Of a stretch of 64,000 bases of DNA, positions 23,901 through 34,499 are shown piece by piece. Source of the DNA: Gnomoniopsis sp. IMI 355080 (Eukaryota; Ascomycota; Sordariomycetes; Diaporthales; Gnomoniaceae). The stretch covers positions 1-64,000 of the forward strand of contig JAPEVC010000163.1 in NCBI GenBank assembly GCA_027946555.1. The letters run 5' to 3'. A program made the translations under genes and the position numbers. The notes under the pieces are model-generated. The model saw only the letters and a program-made list of their open reading frames with translations, was not told the origin of the DNA and did no database searches. Position 1 is the first letter of the stretch; each line of letters starts with the position of its first letter.

Positions 23901-24422
23901 TGGACCAGGGAGCTCGAATTGGCTGGTCTTCTGCGCCAGGGGGGACATACCGCGATCTGGAGGAGTGGGAACAATACTGCCATACTGCACATCAGAGTCC
24001 GCACCATCGGTGAGACTCTGTTGCTCCCCATGGCGGCGACTGCTGATAGGGATGGACCGAGGTGGAGACCGGCTCATGGTAGCGAACCTGGACCTGAGCT
24101 GGTCGCCATCATCAGTAGCGGGACTCTGGCCGCGTTGGGAGCCGCCAGGGTGTGGTGCTGGTGTCACAAATGGCGGCGTTGCCAGGTTCGATGTCGGCGT
24201 GTCGACCTTGCGCGAGGCCTGCGCGGGTGTACCCTGGGCACGGCTGAGGGCTTTCGTTATAGCCTTGATGTGCTTCTTGCCAGCCTTGTAATCAACATAT
24301 TTGATGCGCCATTCTGTGAGGGGGGTCAGACTCATTGGTCCCACATTTCTTGCATATTGTTGTGTGAAGGCGGGATCTGTACCTGGGACCAAGTCTCTCT
24401 CCAGCTCCTTCGCGAACTTCAT
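20966..24422 (-). CDS. SYG1: SYG1/XPR1-like SPX-EXS membrane protein
   Basis: Five exons: 24422-24383, 24313-22404, 22323-22234, 22178-22069, 22004-20966; product 1062 residues. The SPX domain is split by a long low-complexity insert: N-terminal part MKFAKELERDLVPEWR plus YVDYKAGKKHIK, then a coiled region (EKEREFNAFLDSQLDKVETF) and FRKLNKKYDKAVKARP. These lysine clusters bind inositol pyrophosphates in the family. Several transmembrane helices and the EXS domain follow (RLFWAGLYPVEFRDFFLGD, NWVFYAIF, SFLIGFSEVTRRGLWTLLRVENEH). The C-terminal tail is about 190 residues, charged, with a run of aspartates and glutamates. XPR1 exports phosphate in animals; yeast Syg1 was found in pheromone signalling, so phosphate export or signalling is inference. 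The first intron (69 bases) is in frame without stops; it was removed because LVP then joins EWRIKYVDYK as in other SPX proteins. Confidence 0.93.
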
Positions 24423-27400
24423 GATGACGTTGATGTCAGAGGCAAGGCGACAAGATGCACCCTGGCATCAGCATCTGGACGACCTGGCAACGCTCTACTG
24501 CTAGCAAGTGTCCTGCGAGCAGGCAGTACCAGGTGTTGAGCTCACTGACAAAGCCGACGCGAAGGCGAGTGCCTCGTGAGCCTCACTGTCGTTGTGATGT
24601 GGGGCCGAAATGTTTGTTTTAGTTGCACCAATCAACGCCTCTTGCTCGGCCATGCAGACCGACAGGGTCTTCGCCTCCCACCCGTCTGGGCCTGCCAACA
24701 GGGAAGCAATCAGATCTGCACTCACTGCCGATGACGTCCCATTACAGATTACATACATAGTACACATACACTCGTCAAATTCAATGCGGCTCAAAACAAG
24801 ATGAGGCCCTCACACCACTACTGCCTAGTAGTATACCGCAGATGTCAACTTGTACAGTTGTCAGTACTACGGCACAGAACACAGACTGGGATAGTACAAT
24901 GCGGAATACAAGCCAAGGGCCTAGAGACGGGCTACTGCGTGTAAGTCTATTGGCTGCTGCTTCCCTCACCCTCGTGCTTCTGGGTCAGCGTCATTCCCCG
25001 GGATGTGGTGGCGTTCACCCTCCTTTCGACGGTTTTGCGATCTATTCATTAGCGTGTGGGCTACGCGCCCCCGGCGCCGTCTTGGAGCATCAGCCTCAAC
25101 CGGTCTGCCGGCGTTGGCACTTGGCGGGACGGCTGAAGAGTGCTACAACACGGGATACTTGCAACGTTGCTTCACAAACTCATGATAGACCCAGCACAAC
25201 AATGTGTCGCTCTGATTACTGATGCGACACCCGGTCTCAGAGCAAGACATGTTCTCGGGGTGGGTCGCATACATAGTGAAAGGAGCAGGTAATTGAATGC
25301 TAGCATAAGCATACTCACTGCTGATGTATCCGCTATTATAGACCTCGGCCAGCTTGAACCCACAGACCCGACGTTGACAGGAGTGGCAGGTGTAGCACAT
25401 GCTCGATGACTCGGTCAGTCGGTGAAACAGCGAAGACTGCTTGGATCCTTTCGAAGCCAAGTTCATCGCAACAAACCATGCCTTCTTCATTCCACGTGAA
25501 AGCATGACGCGAATCCGGAGCCGGCCCCCCTAGTCCCACACTTGACCGGGTCTGTCTTATGCAGCCGACCTCAGTTCTTGGATATTGAACCAAACTATGC
25601 CTCTAACTTGTTACACCACAGTTTTCTTGGTTAATTCGGCGGTGTTGCCGAACTTGCAAACATTATTTGGACTGTGCACTCGGCCCACCGGTGGACGCAA
25701 AGGAAGGCCAGAGAAGAGAGTCCCACATTTTGACAGAAGATCGAGATCTGCCTCCAAAATCGGGATTTTGACCCTTTCGATGTTACATGTCAACGACGGG
25801 ACGCGACTCCTCGCCGAACAAATGAGCCCATTCTCGTTGATTCTGTGGAAATCATTTAGATCACAGTCAATTGTGCAGGAGGAAAAGCTCCGACAGTTAC
25901 GGAATCCGCGCGAAGAGATAACCAAGGTCACCATAGTCACCCATGCCAAGACCTGTCCAAAATCAAGCTCGTGCCATCCGCGCCTGCAATCTTGGTGATG
26001 GCCTCATCGGCCCAGGTATTGAATGCGCGATATATATTACATTATGACTAGGTTTCGACTCGTGTGCCGAACGCTAGGACCAAGCGCTCTTGTGACACCA
26101 CGCACTCGGAGCCCGCACAATGCTACCAAAAAAAAAAAAAAAGAGTGTCTTGTGCCCGAATACATGACAGTGTTCTTATCTGCTCTCTGAGACTGGGAGG
26201 TCCGTGCCGTACCTCCGACCTCCCGTGCCGTCTGCGGAGGCGTTTTACGGACTATCGCAAACGCACGCCATGACGGTTCTCACACCAGTACCACCACACG
26301 AGGTGAGGCGAGCTTCGCCTCTTAGTCACGAGAGGCGCTAACCACAAGGTGTAGCTCAAAATTCCCATACAAAATAAGATGCACAACATCTCGCTTGTCG
26401 AGTCAGTCAACTAGCGAGGTCCCTCCGTCGATCATATGGTGTTGAGGCTGAGTTTCGCTTTCTCCAGAAAAGCAGGCTGTCGGGCTGTCAATCGGTGCCA
26501 GCAACACCCAAGAAACCTCCGTGAGACTCCAAAACAATTTCAATGAGGTAGCATATCCGGATGATCAGGGGTCTCCTTTGCGTTCGTGCCCCCTCTCTTA
26601 CGGTCACCAAGATAGAGCAGTAGGAACCAATGTGGGTCGCTGCGGCATACATCGAAACCTTCCAATGGAGCGTTCGTGAGGCTCGCACGTGGTGGATTGG
26701 TCGGAATAAACGCCGCCGAACGACACCTTGACCTCCAAAAGTACCGGTACTTTGAACCTTCCAAGCGAGCGAGCTAACGACTCCATCGCGCAATCTCTTG
26801 CTATCTCGGGCTAATAAAATGTAAAATGGGATTTCTTGTAACTGGCAATCTGGTGTGCGGTGCTGGGCTTGCTTGGCTAGTGCCTCGTATGGTTTAGTGT
26901 CAAGCTGCATGCGGTTCTACTGCAAGAGCAGGCATTTATACAAGCTGCCTAGGCCAGATGAGGATGCAGAAAAAGCCCTGACGGCGGCAGCATGCTGATG
27001 AAGGGAAAAGAGGGGCTTGTGGTTGATTTGGAAATACATTGCAGCAAGCCAACAAACAGGTTTGGCCAGCTGAAAACATGCTGTGCACCTAGCCAAGCAC
27101 CTAGCCAGCAATGAGGCACGATGCTCTTACTGCATCTAGAAGACAGGTATTTCTCGATGGTGGCCGTTGAGATATTGGAGGAGCGACCATATTGCGTATT
27201 GTCCGGGCTTTGGAAGCTGGCTGACGAGAGCCTCATCTTCCTGCCTAGAGCCCATCGGCTGCTCGTACTCGTACTATAAACGGCCAATGTCGCCGAGCTA
27301 TGGTCAGCGCCATACTGTAAGCAGCCATCTGGCGTGTTACTGCTGCTACTATAGTATTCCCACTTTTCCCTCGTGCTCGGAACCTCCCCGCGGCAGCAAG

Positions 27401-30400
27401 TTTCTGGAGACGAAGTGTGGGGTATAAAAAGGGCACTGGGCCGAATTCCGGCCTATATCTCCACGCCGGTATTGATGATGACAATCAGTTAGATAAAGCA
27501 CCTCAATCCACAACAAATCGTGCAGCATTTTCGTGTGACATCGTTTAAGCGAACCTGTCTTCGTAGAAAGCAACATGTTTCTTCTGTAGGCGATTACTAT
27601 CAAGTATTTCTAAGCTTTTTGCGACCCTGCAGTGCGGCACACATCGACGCGGGTTGCTTGGAAAACGATAGGACATGCTTTTCAATGCAGTGTAATGCAG
27701 CCGCCCAGCCTTGTGTTTTAAGACTTATTGGGAACAAAAGAAAGGGCCGTATCGCAGATCTACAGACCCGCGCATGTCCCGCAGAAGTGATCCGCGACAG
27801 GCATTGATGATGGCGTTTATAATGGAGCTTTGTGTGAGACATGCCTGGCGTACTTTACAGCCCGTCACGGCGCCAACCTCGCGACTGGCGGCCGGAGTTA
27901 GCTAGGAAATGCCTCCTTCAAGTATAGATACAGCCGTACAGGTTGGACTAGCGACTTGACAGCTGCAATGGTTGGTCCGGTGAGGGAAGTGGTTGATGAA
28001 ATGGGGAGGAGAATTGGCGCTGAATAGCGATGGTACCGTGGCATCACTTGCAACGGAAGCGCTGCGTCCCCTCTACTACGGAGTAGGAGCCCCGCAATGT
28101 GGACATTCAGCATGTACAGATTACAATTTCCTCAGCGAGCGGGAGCGAGAATGCTCACTTTATTTGTGGCGAGTCGTGCATTGTTCTCGATATGCTGGTG
28201 TGTTTCAAGACGGGGCATACCAAATTGATTTTCTTCCATTCTGCGGTACCTAGATGAATCTAGAATCCCTTACTGAAACTTTGAGAAATGTGCGACTGTA
28301 ATATCACGAACGGATATGGATGCTCCCGTCCCACCAGACCGCCCAGACGGCCAGAGTGCTTTCGGGAGGCCTGTAGATCATATTAGGGTATCCCTTCGTG
28401 CTATCAATGCGTCAGGATCATCGTCTCCGTGAACAAGCAGTGACCCGGCCAGTCGGTAAAATTGGACCTAGCTCCAGAATTAAGAAGAACCGCCCAAAGT
28501 TTGGTGCTTTTTCTCCCCTCGGTGTACAAGATAACGGCGACACCGGAAGCTTAAGGTTCTGTTCGGAGACGGGCGCTAACATCCGGCCAAAGCCAACGGG
28601 GTTGAACGAGCTTGTCTGATCCCGAAACCGATTGGTGTACTGTACGTATAGGAGCAAAATCTACACAACCGATGGCCCCCATGTTGGGACCTTGGGACCC
28701 AGAGACCCAAAGAGGCTTGGACAGGATCGCGCGACGCGCCTCGTCCCGTTGCGCTGGCCGGATTACCCGTGCAGAAATACCAATTAATGTTACGGTCCCT
28801 TTCGTCGGTACTTGAATTACTGCCGCAAGCCACGGGGCGCCATGATGAAGAATGATCTCAGTACCTGTTGGACTAGATGCCGGGATTGCGACTTCATCCA
28901 AGTCTTGTGAAAGAGATCTCGATGAAATTGTTGATAGTTGCCGTGTTGGGTTTGGAAGCGCCGAGCCAGGGGAAACATTAGCCAACAGGAACCAGCAGTT
29001 GGTTTGGTTCGGTTGGTGCCCTGAATAGCGACTGAGTTGGCTTGACTGATCAACAAACAGCTAGGACGGGACGGCAGGAACATCATTTTAGGCTCGCCGA
29101 GGCAGCGACGCGAGCGTGTATTACATCAAAATTCGGATGTAATCCGATGATTGGTTGGGGGGGGGGGTGCTACAGGCATTTCCTCGGTGCTTTTCTGCTG
29201 GTGCTTCGGCTTGTCGGAAGCGGAATGACTTCCAAGTTTTCTGTTCAGGCCACTAGGCCACCCGGCCACGCGCTGGAATCCTCTTTTGTTCTTCTGGCAG
29301 TGGCCTTGAGCAGTAAGGGGCGGTAGAAAAACGATAAGGAAGCTGGTCGTCTGAAACGGGCCCGACAAGAGCTAACTAATTCTAGCGCGAGGCTGAGATT
29401 TCTCTCTAGCTGGATAATTTGTAGATTGCAATCTATCTGAGTAAGACGTTTGCATCCTCTTGAATGTCACAGCTCCCACACGATCCTATGGTACCTAGGT
29501 ACGGTGCATACTATTAGCAGTTGCTCGTCAACAGCAGGAAGTGCTACGGTACCATCAATCATCTCTCCATCTGCAGAACATTCGAGTCGATGAGTAAGTG
29601 AGGATCGATCTGGGTATTGAGGGAGGGAAGAGTGGGTGCAACGTAGGGCAAAAGTACCTGTACCTGGAAAGAGACAGCATCCCCAATCCATGTGCACACT
29701 ACCTAGGTACGCAGTAGTACCTAGCTGGGCTGGCTTCACAACCTGGACCCTGCTCTCAAGGAAAGTGGGTGTCTTCTATCTGCGGTATACCCTGACGCTC
29801 TGCTCGACAGGGCTAATAGTTGGTGACGCTAGACCGGATCAAGCATGATACCAAGTGGAAAGCAGCATAGCGCACCGTTGCATGGTGAGGAGGACGATTG
29901 AATGAAAGTCGTGCCGTTCCCAGGTCTACGGCTCTCTCGACTCTGTTCCTGTGCTGTTACTCCCGTACTGTTACTAGAAGAAAAGCGCCAGCTCCTCGTC
30001 GCGGATAAGCAGCAGACAAGCAGGTTAGCAGGACCACAACAACCCACCACCTGCAGGTTCCGTCACCGTCACTTCAATGCTGGACTTGATGTCGATGACC
30101 TCGTTCGCCCTGGTCTGTGCTGTGCCTTGAAAAGGGCCTGGTCAGCGAACGGCAATAACAACTTCACATATTGCACCATACATCATCGGCTCGTCCAACC
30201 CCTGCGACCCTTCACCTGTCACTCTCTTCTCACTGCCCACTTTTCCTCGCCCTGTCGCCTACTTTTTCTGTCTCACGGTACATACAAAGCATCATCTACA
30301 AGTCGCCAGTGTTCCCTGATCACATCTGACTCCTGCCCAACCTTGGTGAGACCAAGATCATTTCTTCGGAAAATAAAAGGAAATCCAGGACTGGCCCTCG

Positions 30401-31462
30401 ATTGCCAGCACTGCCAGCACTGCCAGCAGAGCCAGCAGAGTCGCACAACCAATCTCTTGACCACTTCCACAATTACTTGGATCAACTCGCCGCAACCCCT
30501 GCGCAAGTACAGCGCACCGGTAGACTGGAGAAAGAGAGTGCCTTGCCTGGCTGTTGGTGACTGACTCCTCCTTCCGTCGCCCTGCCTATTTTAAGCGCCG
30601 CACAGCACACCAACGTCAACGTCAGGCCCTTGCAACGCAAATCCTCATGCAAATCCCATATCCACCTTCATCTTCCTCTCTCTCGGCATCTTCCAAATCC
30701 GAATCCAGTCCAAATCTCACCCACCAACTTATCGTGGTTTTCACTCCTCGACACGCGACAACATTATAGCAGAGCCTCTACACGGCAGTCTCAGCCAATC
30801 GTCGCAACTATTTCTCCACGTCTCTCTCCGCCCCCCAGCTGGCTGCAGAGATCACCATTTCTTCTCGGCTGGTAGCGAGCATAGCGTGTGCATAGAGAAC
30901 ACCGACAGCTTAGGCGACCTCTTACACCACGCCATCTCGGCGTCACTCTCGCACAGCTCCCAGCAGACCGGAGCGGAACCCAGCATTCGCATCGCATTGC
31001 ATCGTTCAGTGTAAGGTTTCGTGTGCTGTTGTAAGCCGTATGCCCAAGTGCCCACCGGTGCCGCTTTCGGTTGGCGAATTTACGACTTGAGCTGGCTCCT
31101 GCGTCCCTCCACAGCCCTCAGCCCACGTACGTCAAAGGGGACCACGACAGGGACCGCCAAAGAGGGAGTGGAAATTAGGCCAACGTCGCCAGCTTGCGTA
31201 CCCTCGCTTCTTCACCTCACCCGGCCGTCACTCCCAGCACGGGTCAATCAACTCCACTTTGCCTGCTAAACGAACACCGCCCGCAACGCCCACACCACCT
31301 CGCACGGCTTGTTCGGCGCCTGCGCGCTTATCACTTCCTGCCCGAGACTGGCCGATCGACCGCCAACACTGCCGCAGTACAGCCCGTATCTCTGGGTGGC
31401 TCTCAAAAACTCCTCAGCTCCCGCATCTCCCGTGTGACCGTACTTTGGTGGACCCATCGAGA
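24423..31462. other. Seven-kilobase gene-poor stretch
   Basis: No ORF here could be assigned to a family on either strand; the longest frames (about 80-150 codons) mostly start at non-ATG codons and lack conserved motifs. There are no terminal repeats, reverse-transcriptase or transposase motifs that I can see, and composition is not strongly AT-skewed. Marked features are a poly-A run near 26118, competing hairpins at 26305-26337, a poly-G run near 29157, two TACCTAGGTA copies at 29492 and 29700, and CCAGCACTG-type short repeats near 30405-30440. From about 30100 to the next gene the plus strand is pyrimidine-rich, as in fungal promoters and long leaders. Confidence 0.5.
26305..26337. repeat. 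Competing inverted repeats
   Basis: CGCCTCT at 26316-26322 can pair with AGAGGCG at 26331-26337 (8-base loop). Alternatively TCGCCTC at 26315-26321 can pair with GAGGCGA at 26305-26311 (3-base loop). The two stems are mutually exclusive. No function is known. Confidence 0.6.
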
Positions 31463-32590
31463 ATGCTCGACGCTCAAATACCAAAACGACGGCCCCTCCC
31501 CCCCGATAGCCACGTCCAGGTCCCTTACTCACATTCTCGCACCCGCACATCCTCCTCCGGCATCTTCCCCATGCAGGTTCAACAACAACAACAGGCCATG
31601 TATCTCGGCCAACCACAGCAGTATGGTCACAATCGCCGTACCCCCTCCGTGAATACCTTCAGTTCTGTCTCAAGCGGCGGCGAACGAGGCCCACCCCCGC
31701 CAGCAGCCTACCGAAACTCACCTCCCAACGACGCCGATCTACGCCGCTCCACCTCCTCTAGGTCCAATGCCTCCATCCAGCCGCTGAGCTACGTTGCTCT
31801 ACTCCGAAAACAAAAAGCCACAGTATGGTGCGACCGTGCACAACCAGAGGACCCTTACATGTTGGCGAAACAAAAACAGGCCAAGATGCGCGCTCTGCAA
31901 TCTGTCGGCGCGGCCTCTGTCACAGGCTCTTCCTCAGCCGGGCGCTCGTCTACAGGGCTCTCCAGCGCTGGTGGCAAGGTTGTGGGCAAGATCCGGCATC
32001 ACAGCAAGCCTACCGTTGTGGGCTATTCACCCGACAGCAACTACGTGGGTGTAGGCGGCGTGCCCCTTCGCCTTAGCGCGACGGAGGTGGAAGGCGAGGA
32101 CAGTGACGACGACGACTTGGCCCGCTCGAGTCTGCACCACCGTAGGACGGGAAGCAGCGGCCGATCCAGTACTGCGGGGAGCATCGGCCAGGGACGGAGA
32201 GGGCTCAATTATCGATCCTCTAACGGCAGTGGTCTGCACATGACGGGAGGCGGCTCTCAGAACAGCAATAGGCGATGGACGGGCACTGGAAGCAATGGCG
32301 AAAACACCCCGGAGCGAAGGAGCAGTTTTGCTGGCGGGTCTTTTGACAAGCGGGCTAGCGATGCGGCAAGCGGAAGCAGCAGTGCTGGCGAGCGCGCCGA
32401 CGAGGTGCCGGATATGGACTCGGCGGCCGCGAGGCTAGCGAGCAATAGCTTGAGCCACAGCTTGATGAATGCGACATTGACGCGAGAAAAGAGCGTCAAG
32501 AATCCGGACGAGCTGAGACGGAGAGGCAGTGTCGACGAGAGGACGATGACCCTTACGAGTGGTCGGCTGTTCATTGCGAACCCAGACTAA
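31463..32590 (+). CDS. Conserved fungal protein of unknown function, Ser-rich
   Basis: Single exon. The first in-frame ATG (31463) gives 375 residues; the second ATG at 31571 (MQVQQQQQAMYLGQ) gives 339 and matches my memory of where orthologues begin. The conserved parts are RRTPSVNTFSSVSS, RRSTSSRSNASIQP, SYVALLRKQKATVWCDRAQ with EDPYMLAKQKQAKMRA, GKVVGKIRHHSKPTVVGYSP, LRLSATEVEGEDSDDDD and a C-terminal block ending SVDERTMTLTSGRLFIANPD. No catalytic domain, signal peptide or membrane segment is visible. The protein is largely disordered, with many Ser/Arg sites suited to phosphorylation. I recognise it as widespread in Pezizomycotina but know of no assigned function. A long C/T-rich leader precedes it. 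Confidence 0.82.
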   Translation: MLDAQIPKRRPLPPDSHVQVPYSHSRTRTSSSGIFPMQVQQQQQAMYLGQPQQYGHNRRTPSVNTFSSVSSGGERGPPPPAAYRNSPPNDADLRRSTSSRSNASIQPLSYVALLRKQKATVWCDRAQPEDPYMLAKQKQAKMRALQSVGAASVTGSSSAGRSSTGLSSAGGKVVGKIRHHSKPTVVGYSPDSNYVGVGGVPLRLSATEVEGEDSDDDDLARSSLHHRRTGSSGRSSTAGSIGQGRRGLNYRSSNGSGLHMTGGGSQNSNRRWTGTGSNGENTPERRSSFAGGSFDKRASDAASGSSSAGERADEVPDMDSAAARLASNSLSHSLMNATLTREKSVKNPDELRRRGSVDERTMTLTSGRLFIANPD

Positions 32591-33538
32591 GGCAGTTCTC
32601 CAACGTTGAAGGGCGAGGAGGCTCCTACCACCGTGTTACACATCATGTCGACTCGCAGGCTGTCAGGTCGACTCTGTCAACAATACCACACCAACATCAA
32701 TTGTTTTCATTTACGTCTATCGCGGTCGTTTCACGCTGGGCTTGCGTGAGGAGGAAATACCACCAATACCAAATCGTTATTGATTTCATACTTTGCGTTG
32801 AACGTGGACAGGGACTAGCTGCACATACGCACGACACACACACGGCCGTCTTTGCTTTTGAGATTTTTCTTATACCGTCATGTCTGCTTTTTCATGGTTT
32901 CATTGTCATTATCCAAGAACACTGCATTGCTGGGCGTTACAGGAGAATGTGGAAGGGGAAGCGAGGGGCGAGGAATGCTTTGATCAAACTACACGAATCA
33001 TCGAGCTTTGGAGATAACTGGTCCTGTCCGCCTGATCTGGATGATCTATCGTTTTCATATATGGTATCTGCTACCTGGCCAGATACTTGCAGTGGTCTTC
33101 CTGACCACGATAATACGACGGTTGTCCCACGGTGGCTACTTGAAAATTCTTGTCCCCCTTCATCATTTGTGAATGTTCTCAATAAATGCTCTAGCTGTGA
33201 ATCAAAACGTGAGGAGCGGTGTCTATATTATAGATGCTTCACAACCAAGTAATTTAAATCTCCTCAACCGGGACTGTATCTACCCGAGACACAGCATGTG
33301 CTTGTTCCTGTGTTCCTTAGGGGCAGAGTACAGTACACAAACCTACCTGGGTAAATGATATCATTTCTTCGCTCTGTAGTCAACGGCAGATACTCTTCAT
33401 AATTGATTAGAAACCAAATTGGTAAGAAGTAGAAAGAGAGTTTGATTATCTAATTGTGGTAATTAAAAGACCTTTTTTCATGAATGATCATATCTGTCGT
33501 CAAGAATATACATCACCGCCATTTCCACCTGATCTTTC
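32591..33538. other. Convergent 3' regions
   Basis: This lies between the Ser-rich protein gene and the glutamic peptidase gene, which converge. A 183-codon plus-strand frame is present (32701-33252) but has no recognised domain and begins at a non-ATG codon. Confidence 0.5.
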
Positions 33539-34499
33539 TCAAACATATGTGCACGACACGGTTGTACCGCTGACCGCACAATTCGTCAAAACCTGGGAAT
33601 TCTGGTATAAGTCAAGAACCTCCAGCCCCGACCCAGTCGCGGGAGTGACCACCGTCCCAGCTTGAATAGCCAAACTCTGCGTAAACGTAACAGCGCCAAA
33701 GTTCGCGAATGGCACTTGCGGACAATTACCGCTAGAGTCGCAGCTCAAAAAGTCCTCGATGATCCACTCGGCATTGGTCTCGCACAGCGCTGCGCTCGAT
33801 CCGACGGTCATCGCCTGCGATACAGACTGGCCAGTCGTGAGATTCTCAATGTGCGCCGCGCCATTGGTCGTCGAACTCACGAGGACGGTCATGCGGATGG
33901 AGTCGCCGGCTCTGATGGCAATATTGCTGAAGTCGTACGAATAATCCGGGTACCACTCGTACCAGGCGTCGTAGCTGACTTGGCCGTTCGTGACATACCA
34001 ATCGATGCCCGTTTGGAGGATCGCTTGGCTGCAGGTGCCGCCGTCGATGCCGACCCACTGTTGAGGCGTGATTAGACGCTGGGTCTCACATACATGTCCA
34101 ACCGTTTCGTAGGGGAAGGTGCGAGAGTGGACTTACAGCAGCTCCCGCGGACTGCGTCGCAGGGTTTGCGCCAGTGGGCGTGGGCACTGTGATGATACCG
34201 GTAACAGCAGTATACCCGGATCCTACAAGCAGCGCACCAGCCCAGTTCTGGCTGTAAGTGGAATGTGATTCGTTGCTGCGGGACTCTATGTTGGGTCCGT
34301 CGACGACGTGGAGGGGCCGTGACGAGGACTTGCGGACACCGCCTTGGTCATCGGACCGTGCCTCGTGCTCTGGCGCAACCCCCTCAGGAGGCAACCTCAA
34401 GGCGTTGGCTGCCCGAGTTTCGCGACGTTTCTGGGACCATCGTGCCCCAAAGACGGAGTTGACGGTCAGCAGGGTGGTGAGGAGGGAGGTGGGCTTCAT
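33539..34499 (-). CDS. Secreted glutamic peptidase, G1 (eqolisin) family
   Basis: Two exons: 34499-34137 and 34057-33539, with a 79-base intron; product 293 residues. A signal peptide (MKPTSLLTTLLTVNSVFGA) is followed by a basic propeptide of about 60 residues. The mature beta-sandwich begins near YSQNWAGALL. The catalytic dyad of the family fits Q136 in AILQTG and E218 in AEWIIEDF; their spacing of 82 is close to that of scytalidoglutamic peptidase. Other family motifs are WVGIDGGTC, VSYDAWYEWYPDY and QVPFANFGAVTF. These enzymes digest proteins outside the cell at strongly acid pH. On the coding strand a TATTTATG element lies about 85-90 bases upstream of the ATG, and a PacC-type GCCAAG (34698-34693) about 195 bases upstream, which would suit pH control; the latter is inference from one hexamer. 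Confidence 0.95.

Noticed and set aside
23635..24539. Long plus-strand frames opposite SYG1
   Set aside because: Antisense shadows of the SPX insert; no conserved motif.
26118..26132. Poly-A run
   Set aside because: Could mark a retrotransposed tail, but no element body or target duplication is visible next to it.
29157..29168. Poly-G run
   Set aside because: Simple homopolymer; no second G run nearby to form a quadruplex.
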